DNA of 64,000 bases from NCBI RefSeq assembly GCF_000760935.2, contig NZ_CP049744.1:5177501-5241500 (forward strand). The letters run 5' to 3'. This DNA is from Rhodococcoides fascians A25f. Its GTDB lineage: Bacteria; Actinomycetota; Actinomycetes; Mycobacteriales; Mycobacteriaceae. The notes under the pieces were generated by a model that saw only the letters and a program-made list of their open reading frames with translations, was not told the DNA's origin and ran no database searches. Both the position numbers and the translations under genes were made by a program. Positions within the stretch are counted from its first letter, which is position 1, and each line of letters starts with the position of its first letter. Below are positions 36,529 through 44,622 of this stretch, one piece after another.

Positions 36529-37380
36529 TCAAGCATTGTCGGTCGATTGCACGACGCGCGGTGCCATTCCCGAGAAGGCCGTCCACATTCGGAGTCCCAG
36601 TTCCCGTTGCCCGGCACCGCTGTAGTGGATCTTCTCGGTCTCGCTGTTGTAGAGCCCCTTCGGGCCCGGCACGTACGCAACGTTTGTCCTTCGACGCGGA
36701 GTATCGGCATGTACCGCGTCGATGACGGCGTAGTTGGGGTCCCCCGATTCGATTTCGTCCGGCACCATCTGACCCAGAACGAACGGGGCATCACCGAATT
36801 CTTCACGCAAGGCGTCGATGAGACTGTCGAGTTTCTCGGCGTATGCCAGCCCGGTCAGCAACGGTACGTCGCTCTCGCCCTCATGCCACAGCACCGCGGC
36901 GAGCTCGTTGCCGGGCTTGGTGGCCAGACCGGTTCGGATGCGCTGCACAGCATCCCAGAACAAATTGACGCGGGCCCCGGTATCGGCCGGGTCCCACGAG
37001 ATGCCATGGATGCGAGCAAACCCCGAGTCTCCGCGCGCGTAGGGAACGAGCAACACCGGCTTACCCGTCGTATCGGCGAGGTGCGCTGCAAACGTGGGAG
37101 CGAATCCGACTGCCTTGGAGGGGACCTCGTGAAACAGCGGATTGCTGCCCGCCACGATGGTGTTCTTCGACCGACCCGACGCTGCCCACTGATGCACCCG
37201 TGGATGCGGAGCGTCGAGACCGGATCGATCCAACCCACGGCCCCCGCCATGAGCGTTCGATTGCCCCAACACTGCGACCACCAGGTACGGCTCGTCGAAC
37301 TCCTCCACCGGAATGCCTCGTCCCAGACGCTTCTTGACGACGTCCTTCGCACGCACCTTCAGGTCGTCACGAAATCCCAT
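36529..37380 (-). CDS. SASA/SGNH-family carbohydrate esterase
   Basis: 283 aa from ATG 37380 with GAGGGGG upstream. Signatures of the sialate-O-acetylesterase/acetyl-xylan-esterase group: VLGQSNAHGGG (Ser nucleophile, near residue 41), LWHEGESD (near 160) and the late KIHYSGAG with the catalytic His. No signal peptide is visible, so it is probably cytoplasmic or exported by a non-classical route. Likely removes acetyl groups from a sugar or intermediate. It starts 11 bp after the LIP lipase 1 stop, so it is the last gene of the 44530-36529 block. Confidence 0.78.
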   Translation of the reverse strand: MGFRDDLKVRAKDVVKKRLGRGIPVEEFDEPYLVVAVLGQSNAHGGGRGLDRSGLDAPHPRVHQWAASGRSKNTIVAGSNPLFHEVPSKAVGFAPTFAAHLADTTGKPVLLVPYARGDSGFARIHGISWDPADTGARVNLFWDAVQRIRTGLATKPGNELAAVLWHEGESDVPLLTGLAYAEKLDSLIDALREEFGDAPFVLGQMVPDEIESGDPNYAVIDAVHADTPRRRTNVAYVPGPKGLYNSETEKIHYSGAGQRELGLRMWTAFSGMAPRVVQSTDNA

Positions 37381-37391
37381 TTCAATCCCCC

Positions 37392-38612
37392 TCATCGACT
37401 GCAATCGTTCTGCGCCGGTACCCCGGCGAATCGATCACCTATCCATTGATTGACGGCGTCGCCGTTCACGTCTCCGTGCCCCCGCCCGGCCTGTCGATCG
37501 ATGGTGATGACGTCTCCGAACGCACAAGCCTGCTCGAGTGCCGCATCGGTCCACGCCGCGTCGATGAAGGTGTCGGCGTCGCCGTAGGCCACCAGCATCG
37601 GTGCCGACGCCGGCCCCGTGGGCACGGCCATCGCCGTCAGCGCCGCGCGCAGTGCCGCCGCAGCCTGGTCGGACTTGGGCGCAAAGTCTTTGTCGCCGAG
37701 CCGTTTCACCGCGTCGTCGCGGGCACCGGCCTTGTCCGGAGTACACCCGGTGAGCGCAGCCCAGTCCTGCGCGGCGTTTCCGCTGCGATAGTCGTCGAGA
37801 TTCAGGGCAGGATCACGTCGCGACAACGACTCGAGTACCCATTGGAGCAGCGGACCCTGATCGACGGTCAGTGTCCCCGCGATGGCCTTGTCCACCAACC
37901 CGACCATGTTCGCACCCGGTGCCAGCGCCACCGAACCGACCAGATCCAACTCGGGGGCGTAGGACCCGGCGAGTTCGTTCGCGGCCCACGCAGCGCCGCC
38001 GCCCTGCGAACCACCGAACGCAGCCCACCGAGTACCAGCGTCGGGAAAGACTGTACGCAAAGCCCGAACGGCATCGATGACGTCGTAGCCGGCCGCGATG
38101 TTGTCCAGGTAAGCGTGACTGCCGGGGTCCCCCAGGCCCTCGTAGTCGGTGATGGCCACGGCGAATCCCGCTGTGGTGTAGCCCTGTACGAGCGCCGAAG
38201 CACCGAGCAACGAGCTGGATTCCGACGGCGCACAGTCCTGCTCGATGCCCGTCGTGCCATGGGCGTAGGAGATGATCGGCCAACCGCCCTCGGGGGCATC
38301 ACCGGACGGGGTGAACACCGTGCCCGATACTTCTCGTTCCCCCGCTCCCGGCTGTACCGAGCGATACACCACCTTCGCAGCGTTCACTCCCGAAAGCCGC
38401 ACCTGGATCGGCAGATTGGGCATGGTCTCGGCACTGACTATCGACCCGCTACCTGTCCCAGGGTCCGCGATCACCATTGGCTCGGGATCCGAACCTCGCA
38501 CCGCCGCCGCGACGCCGCGCTGCACCTCCGCACCGATCGGTACGACGGCGGTGCATCCTGCCAGGACGGGCAGCAGCAGCAATGCTGTGAGCGCTCGATG
38601 GGTTCGACGCAT
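37392..38612 (-). CDS. LIP-family secretory lipase, lipoprotein 1
   Basis: 406 aa. Signal peptide with lipobox (LPVLAGC, Cys about 19), so predicted to be membrane-anchored outside the cell. Alpha/beta-hydrolase of the secretory lipase (LIP) family: PIISYAHGTTG oxyanion region, AFGGSQGGGAA nucleophile elbow, LVAYGDADTFI Asp and GRGHGDV His. ATG 38612 lies 4 bp after the AT3 gene stop. One of three paralogues in an unbroken operon with Wzz, BY-kinase 3 and AT3 genes. It may add or remove fatty acyl groups on the exported polysaccharide; the substrate is unproven. Confidence 0.85.
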   Translation of the reverse strand: MRRTHRALTALLLLPVLAGCTAVVPIGAEVQRGVAAAVRGSDPEPMVIADPGTGSGSIVSAETMPNLPIQVRLSGVNAAKVVYRSVQPGAGEREVSGTVFTPSGDAPEGGWPIISYAHGTTGIEQDCAPSESSSLLGASALVQGYTTAGFAVAITDYEGLGDPGSHAYLDNIAAGYDVIDAVRALRTVFPDAGTRWAAFGGSQGGGAAWAANELAGSYAPELDLVGSVALAPGANMVGLVDKAIAGTLTVDQGPLLQWVLESLSRRDPALNLDDYRSGNAAQDWAALTGCTPDKAGARDDAVKRLGDKDFAPKSDQAAAALRAALTAMAVPTGPASAPMLVAYGDADTFIDAAWTDAALEQACAFGDVITIDRQAGRGHGDVNGDAVNQWIGDRFAGVPAQNDCSR

Positions 38613-38616
38613 GAAA

Positions 38617-39888
38617 CTATTTGCTGGCCTTGAACCTACGGGCGTAGGTCAACGCAGGCTTCTCGATGAAACGGTAGGTCAACGTTCCGAATCCGATGCT
38701 GACCACGCTGACCAGAACGAAATTGCGAAGCATGCCCAGCGGGCTGTCGCCGGCCATCCAACCGAAGCGACCCACCATGATCAGGATGGGAAAGTGCCAC
38801 AGGTACACGCTGAGCGAGATCGTTCCCACATAGCTCAGCGGTGCCCAATCGGCACGCTCGGCGAGCGAGGACTTCTCCCCTCGGGCCAGTGGAACGATGA
38901 TGAACAGGATGAGCAGGGCCGAGCCGAGGGCGACGGTGGAACTCTGCCAGCGAGAGTTGTCGTCGATCAGCTTCAGTGAGATCGCGGCTGTGGGGATCAT
39001 CGCGATTCCCGTCCACCACCGCATCTTGGTTGCGATGGCACCCTTCATGATTCCGTTGTCTATCGCGACGAACACCACGGCTGCGAGCATCCCGTACGTG
39101 AAATTGTCGGCCAACGACCAGAAGCTACGGCTGAGCACCGCGACCTCGTTGGGTCCCCAATCCAACAACTTCGGATCGGTGATGCCCGACGGCCCCACGA
39201 GCGAGGCGGTGTACAGCTTTCCGGTCACCCCGATGACGAACATGATCACCACTGGAATCATCGCCAGCAGCGGGGCCGAGATGGACGTTCGCTTACGCAG
39301 ATAGAACGCGATGCCCGTCAGCAGCGGAAGCGCGAGATAGAACGCGAACTCCAACGACAGCGACCACGACGGGTTGATCCCGGTTTGGAGCATGCTCGGA
39401 ATGTAGGAGTGCACCAGAGTCAGATTGGCCAGCAGCGTCAGCGGATCGGTGAGCACTCCCAGTCCGTTGTCGGTGAAATGCCGCTCGGCGACGGCCGCGT
39501 TCTCCACGAACACCGCGCGCATGACGAAGTTCGCGAACAGGAAGATGAACAGGTACGCGGGGAACACGCGCAGCAGGCGGTGCATCGCGTAGCTGACGTT
39601 GTTCGGCATCGGTTTGCCCGCGAACAACTTTCGCACCATAGGCAGGAAGATGAGGAAGCCCGACAGGGCGAAGAAGAAGATCAGACCCTGGCCGAGCAGC
39701 CCGAGCTTGTACGTGAGCACGGTCTGCGGCGAGTAGTGACCACCGACGTGCACGGCGAGCACACACAGACACGCGAAGCCACGCGGCCCGTCGAGGCCGA
39801 GAATACGAGCGGGCCGCTTCGACTCACTGCTCACCGGAGACGCAGGCTCGGTTGCTGCGGCCGCGGTGCTGTCTGGAGTTGCTGTCAT
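38617..39888 (-). CDS. Acyltransferase family 3 membrane protein
   Basis: 423 aa from ATG 39888 with AGAAGG upstream; the open frame before it is inside LIP lipase 2. AT3 motifs: LGLDGPRGFACLCVLAVHVGG (catalytic His), FFFALSGFLIFLPMV, HRLLRVFPAY and WSLSLEFAFYLALP; about ten helices; ends in the usual FIEKPAL. It sits between LIP lipases 1 and 2, so acyl transfer and acyl hydrolysis are encoded side by side. Acyl group and target sugar unknown. Confidence 0.88.
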   Translation of the reverse strand: MTATPDSTAAAATEPASPVSSESKRPARILGLDGPRGFACLCVLAVHVGGHYSPQTVLTYKLGLLGQGLIFFFALSGFLIFLPMVRKLFAGKPMPNNVSYAMHRLLRVFPAYLFIFLFANFVMRAVFVENAAVAERHFTDNGLGVLTDPLTLLANLTLVHSYIPSMLQTGINPSWSLSLEFAFYLALPLLTGIAFYLRKRTSISAPLLAMIPVVIMFVIGVTGKLYTASLVGPSGITDPKLLDWGPNEVAVLSRSFWSLADNFTYGMLAAVVFVAIDNGIMKGAIATKMRWWTGIAMIPTAAISLKLIDDNSRWQSSTVALGSALLILFIIVPLARGEKSSLAERADWAPLSYVGTISLSVYLWHFPILIMVGRFGWMAGDSPLGMLRNFVLVSVVSIGFGTLTYRFIEKPALTYARRFKASK

Positions 39889-39904
39889 GGCTGCCTTCTG
39901 AAGG

Positions 39905-41152
39905 TCACGGAGCCGGAGCCGCTGGGGCTGAGGCTGGGCAGAAGCTGACGGCCTCGGTGCCGGCGAACCGGTCCGCCAGCCATCCGAACGCAGCAGCACC
40001 GTCGATGTCTGCGTGACCGGAATTCGGTTGGAGCACATACTGAATACTGTCGCCGTTGCCGCAGCCGGCGGCGATCGCCGCATCCGTCCACGGCTGTGAG
40101 ATCAACGTGTCCTTGCCGCCGTAGATCACCAACATCGGAGCCGACGCAGGCGACTTGGGCAGGCTCATCTCCCTCAGATAGCCCTCGAGCGTCGCGGTCG
40201 CCTCCGGAGTTGCCGGGCGCAGATCGTCGTCGCTGATCTGAGCCGCCAAGGACGTACGGTCGGCAGCGAGGACGCCGCCACAGGCCGACAGCTCGTCCCA
40301 CTTCTCGGCCACGATGCCCCTGCGGTAGTCGTCGAGATTCAGGTCGGGATGAGCCTGAGCCAAGCCCACCAGAACCCACTGCAGCAGCGGCTTCTGATCC
40401 TCGGTGAGCGTGCCGCTCGCTGCCGCCGCGGCCAACCCGGTGATGTCTGCTGCAGGAACAAGGCTGACCGATCCGACCATGTCGAGACCCTCGCCGTAAC
40501 TCTTCGCCAATTCGTTTGCAGCCCAGGACGCTTGACCACCCTGAGAACCACCGAACGAAGCCCATCGAGTCGAGGTGTTCGGCACCAACTTGCGGGCGGC
40601 ACGTACCGAATCGATCAGGTTGTTCCCAACGGTACGTGCATCGAGATACGGGTGATAGGTGCCGTCGAGACCGAGCCCCTGGTAGTCCGAGACCGCAACC
40701 ACGTGTCCGGAGCGCACCAGCGCAGCAACGATCTGGGAACTGCCGAGCAGCTCCGGGTCGGTCGACGGGCCGCAATCCTCGAGCACCCCCGTGGTGCCGT
40801 GGCCGTAGGCGATGATCGGCCAACCACCTTCCGGCGCTGTACCTTCCGGGGCGAAGACGGTGCCCGATACCCGTTGCTCGGATCCGTCCACTCCGGACGT
40901 CGATGTGTACACCACCCGCGCTGCGATGGAGGAGATCCCGCTCAGCCGGCGATCGACCGTGAGCAACTCCTCTGCACTTTCCAGAGAGCCAGGACCGTCG
41001 TTGCCGTAATCGGCGGGCAGCGTGGCCCCGACAGCCACGGATTGCGGATCCACCACCGCGTCGTCCGAAGAACACCCCGCCGATATCAAGACCAACGCCA
41101 ATGCGCCGGCCGTTGCCGCTCTGCGCAGCATCGTCGTTCCTGTGTAGTTCAT
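39905..41152 (-). CDS. LIP-family secretory lipase, lipoprotein 2
   Basis: 415 aa. Lipobox LISAGC (Cys about 27). Catalytic elements intact: IIAYGHGTTG, SFGGSQGGQAS (Ser), LVIYGGKDTLI (Asp), SGHADIDG (His). ATG 41152 overlaps the stop of the Wzz gene by 4 nt (ATGA), a direct translational link between a chain-length protein and a lipase. An alternative ATG lies 7 codons in. Short Ala/Pro tail. Paralogue of lipases 1 and 3, with the same length and layout. Confidence 0.85.
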   Translation of the reverse strand: MNYTGTTMLRRAATAGALALVLISAGCSSDDAVVDPQSVAVGATLPADYGNDGPGSLESAEELLTVDRRLSGISSIAARVVYTSTSGVDGSEQRVSGTVFAPEGTAPEGGWPIIAYGHGTTGVLEDCGPSTDPELLGSSQIVAALVRSGHVVAVSDYQGLGLDGTYHPYLDARTVGNNLIDSVRAARKLVPNTSTRWASFGGSQGGQASWAANELAKSYGEGLDMVGSVSLVPAADITGLAAAAASGTLTEDQKPLLQWVLVGLAQAHPDLNLDDYRRGIVAEKWDELSACGGVLAADRTSLAAQISDDDLRPATPEATATLEGYLREMSLPKSPASAPMLVIYGGKDTLISQPWTDAAIAAGCGNGDSIQYVLQPNSGHADIDGAAAFGWLADRFAGTEAVSFCPASAPAAPAP

Positions 41153-41826
41153 CGCTTCTCCCCCATGACTTGCCCCAGCAATTGTTCGACGTGGTCTCGA
41201 TGGTCGATCGAATCTCGCGAAATCCCCCTCGCGAGCACAAGCACACTGCCGAGAACGATCCCCATGACGCCGCCCAGCATCGCGTTGCTCGTGCGTTTGG
41301 GGCTGGTTGCCGAGCTCGGAGTGGCGGCCGCGTCCACCAGAGTAAGTTGAGACACCGGCCCGTCGGCCCCCAGATCGATCTCCGCGGCCAGCTTGACCAG
41401 TTGGACCGCAACGGAATTGGCGATATCACGGGCGCGGTCGGCGTCGGCGTTCACCACCGAGATCTCGATCAGCGCAGAGCCTGGACTCGGCAGCACTGTG
41501 ATGTCCTTCTTCAGCTCGGCAGGTTCGATCGGCAGATCCTGGGACGCGATCACGCGTCGGAGCACCTGCTCGCCGGTGGCAAGCTGAACATACGACTCGA
41601 CACGAACCAGAGATCCACGGTTGCCGTCCAACGAATTCTTGGGTGACGGTGGACCGGGCGCAGTGACGAACACTCGTGAGGCTGCCGTGTAGGACGGTTC
41701 CACGAACGATGTCGCCAACCACGCGACGCCCGCCGACAGTACGGCCGCAGCCACGATCAAAGCCCAGCCGGACAACAGAATACGGCCGTAGTCCTTGAGG
41801 GTCGGCACACCGGCGGGCGCGATCAT
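41149..41826 (-). CDS. Wzz-type chain-length determinant without kinase domain
   Basis: 225 aa. N-terminal helix (about 16-37), an outer Wzz region with RVFVTAPGPP and VRVESYVQLATGEQVLRRVI, and a second helix (about 182-200) preceded by a Pro/Ser-rich loop; then only a 25-residue basic tail. It therefore lacks the BY-kinase module found in its three relatives. ATGA overlaps join it on both sides to LIP lipases. It could be the membrane partner of BY-kinase 3, or serve a separate polymer. Confidence 0.87.
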   Translation of the reverse strand: MIAPAGVPTLKDYGRILLSGWALIVAAAVLSAGVAWLATSFVEPSYTAASRVFVTAPGPPSPKNSLDGNRGSLVRVESYVQLATGEQVLRRVIASQDLPIEPAELKKDITVLPSPGSALIEISVVNADADRARDIANSVAVQLVKLAAEIDLGADGPVSQLTLVDAAATPSSATSPKRTSNAMLGGVMGIVLGSVLVLARGISRDSIDHRDHVEQLLGQVMGEKR

Positions 41827-43067
41827 CGCTTCTGCTCACACGTGTTGACGGGTCGTTGGCCGGCGAACATACCCTTGACCCACGGCAACGACCGACTGCT
41901 GTCCAGATTGCCGTGACCTTCGCCCTGATGCAGCTCGTATTCGACGACGTCTCCGGAGTCGCACGCGCGCTGCAACGCCTTCTCGGTCCACGGTTCGAGT
42001 ATCAGATCGTCTTCGCTGCCGTACATGACCAACAGTGGTGTTGTCGAACGTTGTTGCGGCAGAGCCATGGCCGAGAGGTAGCCGCGCAGACGATCCGTCG
42101 CCTCCTGGCTCACCGGCTTCAGATCCGAGGGCTCGAGCTGCGTCTGCAGCTCGGGAACATCCAACGATCCCGGCGGGACGCACTCGAGCAGATCGTTCCA
42201 TCGCTCCCGCGCGAAGCCGGACCGGTAGTCGTCGAGATTCATCTCGGGATGCGAGATCGCCAGCGTATCCAACGCGTACATCAGCAAGGGATACTGCGCT
42301 CGGGTGAGCGTCTCGTTCGCTGCCGCGTCGGCCAGACCGGCCATATCCGACACCGGCACCATCGCGGCCGTGCCGACGAGCTCCAGTCCGCCGCCGTATT
42401 CGGCGTTGCGGTCGCTTGCGGCCCACGCCGCCATCCCGCCGAGCGAGACTCCGTATGCCGACCACCGAGAGCTCAGCGTGGGCATGAAGTTCCTGGCCGC
42501 TCGCACGGCGTCGATCATGTTGTAGCCGAACGTCTTCGAGTCGAGGTAGGGATGGTAGGACCCCTCGAGCCCGAGACCCTGATAGTCGGTCATCGCCACC
42601 GCGAATCCGTTGAGAGCGAGAGCGGCCACGATAGGAGCGTTACCGAGCAGGTTCGCGTACAGCGAGGGGCCGCAGGCGTTCAGCACTCCCGTGGTTCCGT
42701 GCCCGAACGACACGATCGGCCAGCCACCCTCGGGCGCGGTGCCGGCCGGGACGATGACGGTTCCCGAGACCTCCGTCGGTTGACCGGTGACACCCGAGGT
42801 CGACCGATACACCACCCGGGTGGCGGAGGCACCGAGCTCGGTGATGTCGACGGCGATGTCGTCGATCGGTTCGGCCGAGATCAGCGAACCTGGAGCCGTA
42901 CCACCGAAATTCGACGGAGGAGGCGGCTCCGACGCCGTCGCGGACGCCGTGACCGGAGCCGTCGGCGCGCCGGGAGGGATGACCACGGGTGCCTCCTGCG
43001 AACAGGAGACCAGCACCGCCGCGACGGTCAGCACCACGCCGACCTTGGCCGCGAACCTACCTGCCAT
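41823..43067 (-). CDS. LIP-family secretory lipase, lipoprotein 3
   Basis: 414 aa. Lipobox VLVSC (Cys about 22), followed by a Pro/Ala/Thr linker. IVSFGHGTTG, SAYGVSLGGMAAW (Ser), LVMYGSEDDLI (Asp), GEGHGNLD (His) give an intact triad. The nucleophile elbow GVSLG differs from GGSQG in lipases 1 and 2, so substrate range may differ. The start is 5 bp after the BY-kinase 3 stop and the end overlaps the Wzz gene (ATGA). Confidence 0.85.
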   Translation of the reverse strand: MAGRFAAKVGVVLTVAAVLVSCSQEAPVVIPPGAPTAPVTASATASEPPPPSNFGGTAPGSLISAEPIDDIAVDITELGASATRVVYRSTSGVTGQPTEVSGTVIVPAGTAPEGGWPIVSFGHGTTGVLNACGPSLYANLLGNAPIVAALALNGFAVAMTDYQGLGLEGSYHPYLDSKTFGYNMIDAVRAARNFMPTLSSRWSAYGVSLGGMAAWAASDRNAEYGGGLELVGTAAMVPVSDMAGLADAAANETLTRAQYPLLMYALDTLAISHPEMNLDDYRSGFARERWNDLLECVPPGSLDVPELQTQLEPSDLKPVSQEATDRLRGYLSAMALPQQRSTTPLLVMYGSEDDLILEPWTEKALQRACDSGDVVEYELHQGEGHGNLDSSRSLPWVKGMFAGQRPVNTCEQKR

Positions 43068-43072
43068 CGAAG

Positions 43073-44530
43073 CTATCCTCTGCTCGCCGAGGAGCTCGCA
43101 GTGTCGCTCGTCGCCGGCGTAGGCCGGGGTGCTGCGGACTGGGCCGGTGCCGACGGAGCCGGCGTGGAAGGTTCTGCAGCAGAGGGCTTTACCGAGGACT
43201 CGCCGGACGACGAGTTGCCACCGAGAAGGCGTCGGGCGGAGGGCTCGAACGTGGTGACGACTCCCAGTACGGTGCCGCTGACACCGTCGAGCACCTTGAT
43301 CGCACGTCGCAGCTTCTCCCGCGTCGTTCGACCGGTGCGCGCGAGAACCAGTGTGCCGTCTGACAATGCGGTGAGAATCGCACCGTCGGTGACCTCGAGC
43401 AGAGGTGGGGTGTCGACGATGACGTAGCGGTAGTCGCCGCGCAGTTCCTCGAGCACCTCGTGGGCGCGGTCCGATCCCAGTAGCTCGCTCGGATTGGGCG
43501 GCACCGGGCCCGAGGGCAGTACCGACACACCGTCGAACACATCGTGCACAACCGCGTCCTCGACGCCGTGCTCACCGGAGAGCACCGTCGACAGTCCGCT
43601 GTGCTGCTCGATGCCCAGGCGGGTTCCCAGGGCTGCGCTGCGAAGATCGCCGCCGACGAGCAGGACCCGGTGCCCTGCTTCGGCGAGAATTGCCGCCAGA
43701 TCGATGGCGGTGCTGGTGCGGCCTTCGGCCGCGGACGGGCTCGTGACGGTGATGATGCGCGGCGGCGAGCCACCGCCGAGGAAGCGAATGTTGGTGCGCA
43801 GCGCGCGCAGTGGCTCGCCCATCTTGATCATCGACGCCACTGCTGCCTTCGGCCGTGTTGCATCGACCGGGAGTCCGCCGAGAACGGTGCGGCCCGAGAT
43901 CTCCTCCGCGCGCGACCGATCCCGAACAGAACGGTCCAGCAATCCGCGAAGCAACGCGAGTGCAAGACCGACGACGAGGCCGATGGCAGCACCGAGTCCG
44001 AGGACGGTGGTCAACCCCATGCCGATCGGTGCGGCCGGAACATCGCCCTGATCGACGATGGTGGCACCGGCGGCCGGGCTACCGCCGCGCTGTGAGGTTT
44101 CGAGTTCCTGCACCAACTGGGTCAGCTGACCGGCGACCGCGTTGGTCAGGACCTGGGCGACCGCGGGGTCGGCGTCGGTGGCGCAGAGATCGAGCAACAC
44201 CGTCTTGTCGATCGGAGTGGCGGTGACGCGTGAACGCAGCTCGTCCGGAGACATGTCCAACTGCAACTGATCGATCGCACGCTGGGCAACCTGTGTGCTG
44301 GTTGCCAATCCGGCATAGGAGGTGACACGTTCCTGCGAGAACAGGTTGTTCTGGTAGGCCTCGCCGACCGAGCTGCCACCTTCGGTGGTGACGAACAGAC
44401 GGGCGCACGCCTGGTACTGCGGCGTCGTGAAGAGCGTGTAGGCCCAACCTCCGACGATGCCGACGACCATCGCGAGCGCGACGATCCACCATCCCGCGCG
44501 AAGAATGCGCCCGTACTCTCGAATCTCCAC
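43073..44530 (-). CDS. Wzz-BY-kinase fusion with degenerate Walker A (predicted pseudokinase), BY-kinase 3
   Basis: 485 aa from GTG 44530 with GGAG upstream; the open frame continues to 44632 without a site. Wzz helices lie at about 13-33 and 172-195. The ATPase half keeps the fold and Walker B (VIVDTPP, Asp373), but Walker A reads SAAEGRTST, with Arg271 in place of the essential Lys, and Walker A' reads VLLVGGDLRS, with Gly for the first Asp. The Ser/Pro-rich tail has no tyrosines at all. It therefore probably cannot autophosphorylate. It heads the minus-strand operon and is likely a structural chain-length or scaffold protein. Confidence 0.88.
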   Translation of the reverse strand: MEIREYGRILRAGWWIVALAMVVGIVGGWAYTLFTTPQYQACARLFVTTEGGSSVGEAYQNNLFSQERVTSYAGLATSTQVAQRAIDQLQLDMSPDELRSRVTATPIDKTVLLDLCATDADPAVAQVLTNAVAGQLTQLVQELETSQRGGSPAAGATIVDQGDVPAAPIGMGLTTVLGLGAAIGLVVGLALALLRGLLDRSVRDRSRAEEISGRTVLGGLPVDATRPKAAVASMIKMGEPLRALRTNIRFLGGGSPPRIITVTSPSAAEGRTSTAIDLAAILAEAGHRVLLVGGDLRSAALGTRLGIEQHSGLSTVLSGEHGVEDAVVHDVFDGVSVLPSGPVPPNPSELLGSDRAHEVLEELRGDYRYVIVDTPPLLEVTDGAILTALSDGTLVLARTGRTTREKLRRAIKVLDGVSGTVLGVVTTFEPSARRLLGGNSSSGESSVKPSAAEPSTPAPSAPAQSAAPRPTPATSDTASSSASRG

Positions 44531-44622
44531 GAGTGCTCCAATCGAATGACGTCGGTCAAGGGGAAAGAATAAAGCGCAGCGAACGATTCGGCACGGCGTA
44601 CATGTTGCGAGCGGGTGAAAGC

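Noticed and set aside
37446..38633. 395-residue open frame on the plus strand
   Set aside because: Antisense shadow of LIP lipase 1, which has signal peptide and catalytic motifs.
39885..41429. 514-residue open frame on the minus strand
   Set aside because: Shifted frame over LIP lipase 2 and Wzz; Arg/Gly-rich with no domain.
41856..43427. 523-residue open frame on the plus strand
   Set aside because: Antisense to LIP lipase 3 and BY-kinase 3.
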